From the NCBI RefSeq assembly GCF_964204645.1, contig NC_134030.1, forward strand, positions 9,794,278 through 9,858,277: 64,000 nt of DNA. Reading direction: 5' to 3'. Origin of the DNA: Tubulanus polymorphus. Taxonomy: Eukaryota; Nemertea; Palaeonemertea; Tubulaniformes; Tubulanidae. The notes beneath the pieces were generated by a model. It was not told the DNA's origin. It saw only the letters and a list, made by a program, of their open reading frames with translations, and did not search any database. The position numbers and the translations under genes were made by a program. This document shows positions 21,429 through 32,109 of the stretch, piece after piece. Within the stretch, counting starts at the first letter, position 1; each line of letters opens with the position of its first letter.

Positions 21429-24226
21429 TTAAATCAACATTACGACATTTACATCTGGCTCAATGCCTTCGTCAATTTTTGAATCGATTACGTTTCTCTG
21501 ACGACCAGAATCATTTTCATTAAGTGTCAGGTTATTCAGTTCTTCGTATGGGCCACTTCTGGTTGAGTCGCCCCTTTGCACGGGATGTGTCGGTAGTTCG
21601 GACGCGTCCTCACTCGGCACGGGCGGTAACGCCGACGTCCGCCTATCCGTACCGGAGACGCCCATTTTCGGGCGCCTTTTGCGTCCCGGTGAGTCTGATT
21701 TCCCGTTAATTTCGTCGGGCTTCAGGTAGTCGGACGACGCAGACTCGCCGCCGGTAGCCGCCTGCTGGCCGTGCAAGTTGTGAATCTGCGAATACCGAGG
21801 CGGGCGCGGAGACTGGTCGTAGTCTACGTATAGAGGATCGTTCACGTCCGGTGAGTCGCAACCACTGCTGCTGTCCGAACTGACGTCACGCGGTTCTAGA
21901 TAATCCGGGTCGTATGCCTGACGTTTTAGATACGACGGTTGTTTGCCTTGGGGAGAGACGAGCGGACTCCTGCCGGGCAGCACTTGTCCCGGTACCGGTT
22001 TGAGTTTTTCGTATTTTCTTTCCTTAGCCGCTGCCTCTTCTAGCGAACTCAACGAAGTGTAATCCGTCTGTTGAGATATACCGTCACCTACGCGCGCGGT
22101 ATGGATATCGGGACTGACGGAGGCGCCCTCTATTACTTGCAGATACGGCTGGTTGTGTATAGACGAACGAGGGGACGTAGAATTCGAATTCACGTCCGTG
22201 CTCCTCATGGAATCGTCGTGTTTCGCGTACGCGCCGTTCACTCGCCCGTTGGCGATAACGACCAGCGACGACTGACTGGTCCCTAAATCGGGCGCCATTT
22301 TCATATCACGTGGTACGCGTCTGAAGACGGTATAGTAGAATTTGTCGGATGTTCTCGTCAGGGCGATGAACCCTCCGAGAAACAGTGCGACGAGGAAAAC
22401 GGTTACTACTATTCCAATTGTGAGATTTCGGGATGAATCGTCGGGCGAGCTTTGGCCAGACGGCCGTGACGTCATGACGAACATGGTCGTCTGGTAATCG
22501 TCGCCGATAGTTCGAAAAACCGAACACGATTCGTAATTGCAGACGGGCAGTTTGATGCATATCGCGTAATACGTGTTCGGCGCCAATTCGAATAACGGGA
22601 ACGTACGTCTTGCTACGTCGACGCCTCGCGCCACCGTTTCTACGGTACTTTTTCCAGCGTCGATGTTTCTCAAGTTGATATCCACGTCGGCGCCACCTAT
22701 TGTACAATCCGAACGCCATTTGAGAACGGTACTGACGTTCGTGATATTTGATGTGCTCAATTCGTACGGACGTAGGCGCTTGCAGTCGGCTGGGGACAGG
22801 GTTGGCAGAGTGGTCATTCTGGGCTCGGGTTCCGCCGACGGTGAGCTAATTGGTCCCGTTGTGGTTGCCAAGGAAGGGCAGAACTGCGACAGATCCGTAG
22901 ATTGAACGTCGAATGGCCTTTCGTTTTTCGGCACGTAGCACGCGGCTGCTGCGGCAAAAATGATACTTCGACTAGCGAACGTATCCTTCAAATCGTTCAG
23001 CGTGCAATCGCACAAAAACTTATTTCCTTCGAGATTAATTTGCCACAAACTCGACAAAGGTCGCACCACGCCCGGATTTATCGTGCTCAGTTCGTTGTTA
23101 GATAGGTCTATGCGCTGCAACGCTGTCAAGCCGTCGAACGCCCGAATGTCGATAGTTTTCGTACCCATCCGCGACAATGAAAACGTCACTAAACCAGTCA
23201 ACGTGGTAAAATCGCTCGGCAACAGTTTGACGATCCTATTCCCCGATATATCCAAACTGCGCAAAGCACTCGACCCTTGAACCGATCTTATCAGCGATTT
23301 CGGGTCTATTTTGTTGTCGGAAAGGTCTAGCACGGATAGATGGCTACAGAATGAGAAAATGCCTCCGAGTAAAATTTTGATAGCGTTATGACTAATGACG
23401 AGTTCTTGTAGCCTAGGTGTACTGGACGTGCATAGGTCATCGGGTAATGTCGTGAGCGCGTTGAAGCTTACATCCAACGTGACTAGATATCGGAGTTTAC
23501 CGACGAAATCTGGAAAACAATACAAAACATTCTAACGATTAACATCTTAAAGTTGGTGAAAGGGACACTTGAATTTAATTTTGAACTCAAAACACTGCGA
23601 TATCAGGCCCGTATCAACTGGGGGTAGCGAACGAACCCATAGAATTTTTTAAGTGCCCTTCAAAAAGTCAGTATGAAAAAAATCGGGTCAAGAACTTTCG
23701 AAATTTGGATTAAACTTTTATGTTTTCTTTGGAAAACGAAAACTAATCAATTCTCAAATTATCTATTCAGGTAGTCCCGAAAAATCGCGTTTAGGATCCG
23801 TTCTTTTTTCGATAGGAAAAAGCCCCTTTTCGTTGTGAAAAAGGGCCCTTTTCTTGAGATAGAATTGCCCCTCAAAAAAGCTAGGCACCGGTCTGGATGT
23901 ATCATAGCCGGCTTCTTTAACTCAAACGTTTTATTTATCTTTTTTTTTTCTCCTAGGTTAGTCTGAGCATACTTGGTATTTTTCACTGATCTCTGGTGGC
24001 TTTATCACCGTATTACGCCTAGAAACTTACCTAACGAAGGGATTGAGTTGTTGGACAAGTTTAACGCGACAACGTGTCCACCGATTCCAGCGGGGACGCT
24101 TGTCAGACGACGGCTACTGCAGTCTATCGTATTGTCCGTCGGGCACACGCACTCGGGCGGACAGGCCGCCGAAGCCCGATGAGCGACAACTGTGTATGCG
24201 ACGATCCACAATACTGTACAACTCGT
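21429..24226 (-). CDS. LRR and fibronectin-like single-pass receptor (5' end missing, 758 aa seen)
   Basis: Two exons are seen: 24226-24031 and 23509-21429, joined in phase across TTAG|GTAAGT and TTTTCCAG. The first gives the end of a signal peptide (LWIVAYTVVAHRASA) and an LRR N-cap, CPPECVCP...DC. Then come about seven leucine-rich repeats (LxxLDLSxNxI type), an LRR C-cap (NKFLCDC...C...C), and a Thr/Pro stalk. A cysteine-bearing fibronectin-III-like segment follows, then one membrane helix (GIVVTVFLVALFLGGFIAL, about residues 429-449). The roughly 310-residue cytoplasmic tail carries tyrosine motifs: YEKL, YLEP, YSQI, YLKP, YEEL. Layout resembles neuronal or immune LRR adhesion receptors. 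No in-frame ATG precedes the signal sequence, and the acceptor at 24227 opens in phase 0, so at least one short upstream coding exon remains unfound. Ligand unknown. Confidence 0.75.
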
Positions 24227-24357
24227 CTGAAATTAAAAGAAACCTTATCAGAAACGTGTTAGAAACTCAATTGGATGTGTAGTATGTGTTGACGTGAATC
24301 GAAGTTTAAGCAATTCCTATAATTCCAAAGTGATGAGGAAATTCGAAATATTGTATA

Positions 24358-24615
24358 CAGTAGACTTCGCTCAAGTCGGATCTTTTGGGACCGTAAAAAT
24401 GTGTCCGACTTGAGCGATATCCGAGTTGGATGTTATGTATTTCATAAATACAGTAAACCTCGCCTTGCTCGGACGTGGCCAACTCGGATTTTCGACGAAC
24501 TCTAACGTGAACCTCGCCCTTTACTAACTTCCAAACTCATTTTCCTATCCTCAACTCTGACGGTTTGAACGGTTATCCGAGTTGGTCGGATCCGACTCGG
24601 GCGGAGAGTCTACTG
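24358..24615. mobile_element. Tc1/pogo-type MITE, TA target duplication
   Basis: Left CAGTAGACTTCGCTCAAGTC and right GAGTCTACTG are inverted ends, both flanked by TA. A second CAGTAAACCTCGC end lies inside at 24452 and a third CAGTAGACTCCG begins at 24620. This points to nested or tandem insertions. The TIR style (CAGT... with TA duplication) is that of pogo/Tigger-like elements; there is no transposase. Confidence 0.55.
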
Positions 24616-25484
24616 TATACCAGTAGACTCCGTATGATCATTGATGATAACAACCATGTATAGGAATTTGAAATGCATTTGGTATCAACATCTACTTTCG
24701 AGCGATGTTACTGATTGACCCAGGAACATGTAGAACAACGACGCTCAGAAATCTTGACTGTATGAATTTCATTCCGTAACCGTACTATGTAATTTGTTAA
24801 AAAGTATTAACTGTTCGTGTGATTATATGCATCATGGTTTACGAAAAAGAAAAAGGAAATAAAAAATAAAAAGTCATCGATAAAGATACGTAGAATAGTC
24901 CAATACATATGTATTACCATTTTTGGATTGCAGTGTCACATTGAAATCGCTCGTTCTATACACCTACCAGCCTTCAAAGAAGGTCAAACAAATATTGGAT
25001 TTATCATTCGTCAACCGGTACTAATTAAACGCCCTTATTACCGTATTACCAACATTCGCAAAGCAAATATATATATATATATATATACTTATAGAAAAAT
25101 GTATCAAAATGTCGGAAGCTGGAAAAGGTCAACGACAATCAACGCTTCCTGTCGTTAACGATTAAATGGGTGACTAGAAATACAACGAAGCAAAGTAATT
25201 GTTTCTATGTTCTAATAAGAAAAGTGTATCCATTTTAAGTTTTTGCCACGACGTTCACGTTGCGCATTTTTTGTATCAATCATGAACGTTTTCGGGAGAT
25301 CGAAATCTGAGACCACAGTCGCACAGTCTATGAAAGGTATCTATATACAGATTAACGTTATCCTGGGACTAGACATCGATCTATTATCTAATGTCGACAA
25401 AATGGGATTTCTGCTACTGAATAACAGTTGTGTCACAATTAGTGTATGTGGATTTATATCAGCTGCAATGAAACTTCACAATTC

Positions 25485-25942
25485 AATAGGGAAGTTTCCA
25501 GTTACCAGGCGCCATTTGAGGCGGTCCCACAGGTCCCGCATTGTTTGACAGATTTAAACTTTTTTTGAACTAAAACCTCTACCGCAATAAATTGTCGTCC
25601 ATCCCCCTGTAAGCACAATATTTAGTGAGAAAGGTGACAATTTCTATTTTCCGATGGTGTTTATTCCATTTTTCTCGGTTGCAACAATCGAGCATAGTTA
25701 CAGTTTAAAAAGATACGACACTTTTAAAAGGCGCCTCAAAAAAATGGTTATTTTTTGTCATTCGCTGTCATTTTTTGAGATACAATTTAGAATTTTTCAC
25801 GGAAGATATAGTTTTATCTAAGGATTTTGTTGATACTGCACTCGTAAAAATATCTTCTTAAAAACGCGTGTGGCCACCGGTTGACCGCGGGACCTGTGGA
25901 ACCGCCTCGAAATGGCGCCTGGTAACTGGAAACTTCCCTATT
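25485..25942. mobile_element. 458-bp MITE with ~55-bp inverted ends
   Basis: The first ~55 bases (GGGAAGTTTCCAGTTACCAG then GCGCCATTTGAGGCGGT...) are repeated inverted at 25880-25942 with a few changes. TA flanks both GGGAAG ends, so Tc1/mariner-type insertion is likely. A lone end of the same family sits at 30677-30731. Confidence 0.7.
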
Positions 25943-27177
25943 TTATCCATTTACTACGCTACTTTAAACTTAAAATCGGAATTAGTTGTATATGTCACAT
26001 GTTTGTTGTGTAACTTGTAAAGTGTGTCTTGCAAGCCGGCCTTATTATAGGCGGTAATAAGATTACACAATACAATGATCCAACAACCAAAATCTGTTAT
26101 CCTGACATTTCGGAAAAAAATCCCTCCCAAATATACACTAATCTATACAACTTTCAATCAACAAACAACATCGTGAAGGATTTTATATAGAATTATATTG
26201 AAGAATCTATAGGTTTAGTGGTACCGTTCTGTGACTTCAATTTGAGCCATTCCAGATTCATCAGAAGCTTTTATTTACCGAATAAAATGATAGCAAAATA
26301 GTAGAAAGTTACATCATACAAATATTGACGAACCGATCCAAATATAAGCACAAAGAATAGCGGAAATAATTGCAAAACGCTAATAGAAAATGTAATCTTT
26401 TCCGCACAAACTGAATATGTTATGATTACATATATTGCTAAAAAGGTATGTCGATCGAACCTTTATGTAAATGCAAAACAAAATAATATTATTCCATTCG
26501 CTTGTTATTATTTTTACTGTATTTATTCAACGCTGAGTCAGCCGTCGTTCGCGTATTGGTGCAGCCGGAAGTGTTGATTCACGTGCAGCGCTGTGGAGTG
26601 CGCGAGATAACACAAGACTATTTTTCGGAAATGTGCCCTTCAAAATCGACGATATCAATTCGTGATACGATAGATTTTTCGCGACACGAGCACAGGAAAC
26701 GTCGTCTCGACCGAAATGAAAGAATGTCACCAGGGCCGTTGCGGCGGCGGTGGCAGTGGCACTTATATTCAAATATTGACGACGGACAATTCCTTGAAAT
26801 ATGCCGAATATTTGCCTATATCACACACTAAACAAGAAGGACTTGTCATTTTTTCTGCCTGATTGTATACCAAGAATAGGCTGACATTCATTTGATATCT
26901 ATTCATATTTCTATATTTATATAAATAGATAAACGTCCGTTTACTATATTTCGGTTAGTGTCATTTAATTTAATAGGATGAATACGAAGTGAGACGATTG
27001 ATTGGGATGACGCCTTGGCCAAATTATCACGAACTCATTTGATTGATAAAAACGAATGATAGTATATCTTTCTGATGCACTTTACTTAAAATGAAAAATA
27101 TCAATAAATCGACCAATAGGAATTAATCGGGAAAATAGTCATAACGTATTCGCAATACTAAGCTTATAAATCACATC

Positions 27178-27336
27178 TATGGTGGCTGATTCGGGACAGG
27201 TCAATAGCCACCATACTATGGTGGCTGATTCGGGACATGTCAATATTTTTTTCATCCTCCACGAAAACGCGCAGAAACAAATATACCCGCGCAAAAACGC
27301 ATATTTAGTTTTTGCGGATTAAAATCAGCCACCATA
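27178..27336. mobile_element. Two adjacent TATGGTGGCTG foldbacks
   Basis: 27178-27215 and 27217-27336 both start TATGGTGGCTGATTCGGGAC and end in AGCCACCATA. The first is only 38 bp, little more than two ends. Same family as 12372-12799. Confidence 0.5.
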
Positions 27337-29173
27337 CATATCATATCATCATATCATTCTCAAAAAAGAATTTTATACTGATATGGCGTCATTTTATGAT
27401 ATTAGATTTGTTTATCAATTGTTATAAACAAAGGCAAACTGCCGGGTAGCAAATAATGCATATTTGTACCGTGATAATATCCTTCTTTATGAGGCCTGCC
27501 TTGAAACTCACACCGCAGATAACTCATAACTCATTATCTTAAGAGTCAAGCGGAAATTTCTAGACTCCTCATGTCGAAAGAGGCTACACACAACTTTATA
27601 AATTAATCATGTCAGGAGGTCAGAAAATATCTGGACTAATCTCGAATGTTGAAAAAATGGCGAACGCGTTTTGGCAGGAAGCAGATAGAATAGTGACACT
27701 TGACCCTCGATAAACCGTTAAACTATAGAATGTATTTACGCGGAAATTATGCGTATAATTTTCGCTGGAGAGCGCATTACGTCAAAGCGACATTTTCGAC
27801 AAAAATAGTGGCCGATGCCTCAAACGCGGAAAATATTCTTTTAACTATTCCCCGCTGGTTCAGGTTTGTTTACCAATGCCAATTTGTTAACCTTCTATCA
27901 CGCCAAACGTTCTTATGAAGAGAATTATTCATTTTACAAAACTATACCGTAGAACTGTCGGTTATAGTACAACTTTAACCATTTTAGCTCAAACTCTTTT
28001 ATACGACCCGATGACAGTGAATCGACTTGTATCATTAAAAAGGTACACCTCATTGGTTTCATAGATGCTATAAAGGCTAAACAAAAATGATACCTTGCGT
28101 CTCCGCCGGGTCATTTTTGTGAAATACAATAAGATTTGTCAGTCCATTTCTATAGCTGCCGGGTCTCTTATGGCAAAATTGATCACGATGTTGAAAAACC
28201 GTAACATACAGGGTAGATAGGCGACCGGCCGGGCCAAATTTTAAGCTCAGCAGAGCGGAGAAACAAGGTATCAATTCTTTAGGCTAAGCATTAATGTATA
28301 AGCCAAAACTTCTTTAAGTGTAGTAATGCGTATTTTTCGAGAGATTTATATCGTCGAAAAGAAAAGGATGACCGATGACGTTACTTCCAACGAACGTGAA
28401 TTAAACCAACATTTTATTTAACAAAGGCGAATCAAGCGTTCAAACTGCATTTTTAACTTTTGACTAAATCTATTTCTTCATAAAAGCAACACGAATCCAC
28501 CTGAAAGATCGTACGCGTATGATATCGTTCACGCGTAATTTTCCATAACAATGGGATCACCAATATCACGCCGTCGTATTCATAAGTGAATTTCGTAAAT
28601 ATATATTTGTTTAAAACAACTAGACTCGATCTATTTTTTGATAAAAGGAACACCAATTCACCTGAAAAACTTATGATCTTGTTCACGTTGATTTTTTCAT
28701 GACACAATGAGATCACCGCTGGAGTTTGGAAAGTTTACAATAAACTTCATTACAAGCATATGTCAACGTGCGTGAAATCTAAGATGGTATTATATCATCA
28801 TATCGTATTTTAGCGGATTTCGTAAATATATTTATCTATTCAAAACAAGGAGTATATACGTTTTTCGTTAATTATTAACGAAATGCGTCTATAATCCTCA
28901 TTACATATTAGATGTATTCATGTTCTTTTTTATGATAAGGGGTGTATACGTATGTTTCCTAAAAGAAGGTACTCACTTTAAATTCCATTACGGTTTTCAC
29001 AAATTTTCGAATCAATCGTTAATATATTCTAGCCCGAACTAACATCCGATATGTGTATATGCACACGATGTACGTTAATAATAATGAGAATATTGGTCCA
29101 GCGTTATCAGTCAGAATATATCTGTGTCACCTGTGTTATTATCGCTAAATACACACGAATACTCAATGTTTAC

Positions 29174-29372
29174 CTCTGACCAAACCGGCGCTTTAAATCA
29201 GAGAATCGCTGACACCGGCGCGATACCGGGAAGTCATAAGTAATGAAAATTCCACGGTTACCCCCGCGTGTATAATATACGTAAACCACTCGCCGCCCGA
29301 TCGGGGCATGTATCACAGGTGCGTCTATGGGTCTATAATATGTACGCTCTTCCAGCCGGCCCGGTGTAGACA
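29174..29372 (-). other. Possible exon of unknown gene
   Basis: An open segment is flanked by TTTTTTTCCAG and GAG|GTAAAC on the minus strand and encodes ERTYYRPIDAPVIHAPIGRR and further Arg/Tyr-rich sequence. It does not continue into the LRR gene in frame: an in-frame TGA with no later ATG prevents it from being that gene's first coding exon. It could be a 5' UTR exon of that gene or belong to another. Confidence 0.25.
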
Positions 29373-30429
29373 CTGGAAAAAAACACTCCGCAATATATCG
29401 ACTATACCCCTCTACGGATACGCGGTGTCAAGTGGCCTGGGCTTCCTAGAAAATAATGCAAGAGTACAAGCACGCACACATACCGGCGAGGCGCTGAAGC
29501 ACCCTTGAAACAAAACACAAATTGCTCGTGCATCACCTACCCAAATCTAACCCGCCATTGTTTGGTTAGTAACACGATGAACGTGGAAAATATGGTAATA
29601 ATCTTCTTCGTATGATATTGCGTACGGACGATCGAACGTTCATTTGTGTTGTCATCACACTTATAATCTGCCCGCCAGAATTCTGCAAAAATCATCAAAA
29701 TCAAAAGGGTAAAATTCAAAATACTCAGTTGATAAGAAAAATTTGTTTTTATTGTTTTTACTGACTGCGTGTACCAGAGCTCGCGTGCGACAGCGATACG
29801 CCACTGACATTAAGGTTCTCGGTGAAGTACAAAGGGGAAGGTTGGACAGAACAGACCCCTTAATTTTGAATAGGTGTAGCATGTGCCTCGCAAATGTACC
29901 GGCCTCCCTTCGATTTTCGAGGCAGAAAAACTCCGAACCTTCACATTTTCAAAGAAGCCATCTCAACTACACAATGCTATGTTGCGCCATTGTGTATGAC
30001 GAAAAGGCGTATCGAAGATGTCAGCACTATCTGGTTGGTAGAATAGAGAAATTCCGTTTTGCCACGCGGGTCCATTTTGCCCCGCATCTTTCTCTGAATC
30101 CGCATCGGACGAGATCCAAAAGACAGCTAGCCTCAATAGATCAAGACAATCAATCCACATTAGTCCGGACGCAAATAGTTAGAAGCGTTTCTTTGTGAAA
30201 ATAAAAAGAACTCGCCTGTCAGTATATGCTAGTAATTGTTTCCGACCATTCGATTCGAACGCTTCCAGTTTTGTCCCAGAAAGGATAAAGATTTGAAATC
30301 TAGTGAGCTAAAATCTAGGGAAGTTTATCCTTTCTTTACTTTCTTTAGGAATTAGGAAACCCATGTTTACTGGCCGCGTGCTTGCATTGTTCAAGCATTG
30401 AAAACGACAACCCCAATAAATGAGTTAAT

Positions 30430-30852
30430 TGCCCGTTCAGACTGGTTGGAAGATTGTTTGAATGAACCAAAACCGAATTTCTCAATACTGTACTTCGATT
30501 AAACAAAAAATTATATAATTTCGACCACCGATCACACGCAACTATATCTGTTATCTGCATTTTATTTCCTTTAAAATGCTGTATAAATTAAGTTCATCGA
30601 GCAAGGGGCTGCAGAACTATATGATATTCAATCTAAACTTATGTTTTAAAAATGAGCGCAAATCATCGCAACAATCGGGACCTCGAGGGACCGCCACAAA
30701 ATGGCGCCTAGAAACTGGAAACTTCTTTATTGCCCGTTCAGACTGGATGGAAGTTTTTTTGAATGAACCAAAACCGAATTTCCCAATACTGTACTTCGAT
30801 TAAACAAAAAATTATATAATTTCGACCACCGATCACAGGCAACTATATCTGT
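30430..30852. repeat. 122-bp direct duplication around a MITE end
   Basis: 30430-30551 and 30731-30852 match base for base except a few changes (both begin TTGCCCGTTCAGACTGG and end GCAACTATATCTG). The spacer ends with a TIR of the 25485-25942 family (30677-30731), which directly abuts the second copy. Confidence 0.65.
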
Positions 30853-30887
30853 ACTTCGATTTCCGATTTCAAAACAAACCCTTTGTT

Positions 30888-30970
30888 TCGCTCCCGGCAG
30901 GTGTGGTGGGTATATAAGGGACACCAAAACAAAAACAAAAATCAAACGAAATCTACCAATCAAATAGAGG
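30888..30970 (+). repeat. Dispersed repeat with TATA motif, inverted copy at 55723-55795
   Basis: GCAGGTGTGGTGGGTATATAAGGGACACCAAAAC matches the reverse of 55723-55795 (GGTGTCCC...CCACACCTGCC). GGGTATATAAGG looks like a promoter and AATAAA follows at 31018, so a solo LTR is possible. That is speculative. Confidence 0.35.
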
Positions 30971-31255
30971 GCGAATCCACAAACATCTGTCGCTGTTGCA
31001 CTGCATTAGTTATCGAAATAAACATTATAAATTCAATCTAATGCGTTGTTCGAGTACGTTGTAAGTTGTGTTTTATCAAATGTTGAAAATCAATAGCAGG
31101 GTCAATCCCTATTATAAGATCGAAAAGATCAAAAAGAAAACGATATGACAAAATTGCGCCCTTAGTACGCACTATCTAGGAGCCCCAAGACTAGTATATC
31201 AGAAGATACGTACCGCGGTACTAATCACGCGAATAACGGCAAGAATCATAATAAT

Positions 31256-31380
31256 ATGATCGCAGTTCTGCACGCGCAAGCGCACCTTTACTCAGCTCAA
31301 CAAACTGCAACTCGCCAGCAAATTAGCGCCGAAACTTCTGCCACACAGACGGCGACTCACCATCCAGTATCCAGTATCCA
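31256..31380 (+). other. Possible first coding exon, Gln/Thr/Ala-rich
   Basis: ATG at 31256 opens MIAVLHAQAHLYSAQQTATR and runs to a strong donor CA|GTAAGT at 31381. The frame is open back to 31166. No downstream partner exon could be assigned, so this may be chance. Confidence 0.2.
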
Positions 31381-31923
31381 GTAAGTATCCAGTTATTTTC
31401 CACTTTTTGATCATTTTAACTTCATATTTCATTAAATTTACTTATAGTGGCCCGTCATTCAATCGCTAATTGATTATTTCAGTTAAATGTTGCGTTTGAT
31501 AGAATTCGTGAAACATCGTAAATCTCAGCCGCTTTTTCTCGTTCGATTGTTCGCGTCAGGCTCGGCTGAAAATCGGTTTTCGCGATCTCTTAGTGAATTT
31601 AAGAAATAGATTTCAATGGATCAAAAGTTTGTTAATAAAACCAGTCTCAATTAATTGTAGAACAGTTTAATAGTCCCTATTTCCTATTTTGATAATTCTA
31701 GAGGTTGCGTACACGCAATATGTGTTAACTGTTTCCATGTTCATTACACGCGGTACATCTTTTAATTTACGCTGTAAATCATGAATTCGTTCCTGTTTGA
31801 TTTGATAACGAGTTTTAACGATAGATTCAATATTTGTCTTCGTTCTAATGAACGAAACGATGTCTGAAAGAACTCCGTGTAGTGATACGGCATGAGATAT
31901 TATATGAAGACACGAAATGTACA

Positions 31924-32105
31924 GGGGCGGGCGAAAACCATGTTAGTGCTAACCGTGGCAAGTAAACTGTGGCTAGGTGTAAATGGGTGAAGGAAAACTC
32001 TGTTAGTTAACTATATTGTCTTCGTGCGATCGACCTCTTAGCCTAACGACGGATAAGCCACCATGAATCACGGTTAGACTGACAGGGTTTCCCTGCGCCC
32101 GCCCC
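31924..32105. mobile_element. 182-bp MITE with GGGGCGGGCG ends
   Basis: The left GGGGCGGGCGAAAACC...CTAACCGTG is mirrored at the right by CACGGTTAG...CGCCCGCCCC, arms of about 35 bp. Non-coding. Confidence 0.6.
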
Positions 32106-32109
32106 AGGA

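Larger units (their letters stand above)
24640..31150. other. Long gene-poor stretch upstream of the LRR gene
   Basis: No confident gene. It holds a (TA)n run at 25066-25086, MITEs at 25485-25942 and 27178-27336, a diverged tandem duplication around 28450-28850, and a 122-bp duplication at 30430/30731. The missing first exon of the LRR gene may lie here. One segment with good splice sites is listed separately at 29174-29372. Confidence 0.4.

Noticed and set aside
26502-26831. Plus-strand frame starting with a hydrophobic leucine-rich run, like a signal peptide.
   Set aside because: No ATG; an in-frame TAA lies just upstream and the leucine run looks like a pyrimidine tract.
29743-30198. 151-codon plus-strand frame.
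   Set aside because: No ATG at its start, no domain, and open on the other strand as well; probably chance.
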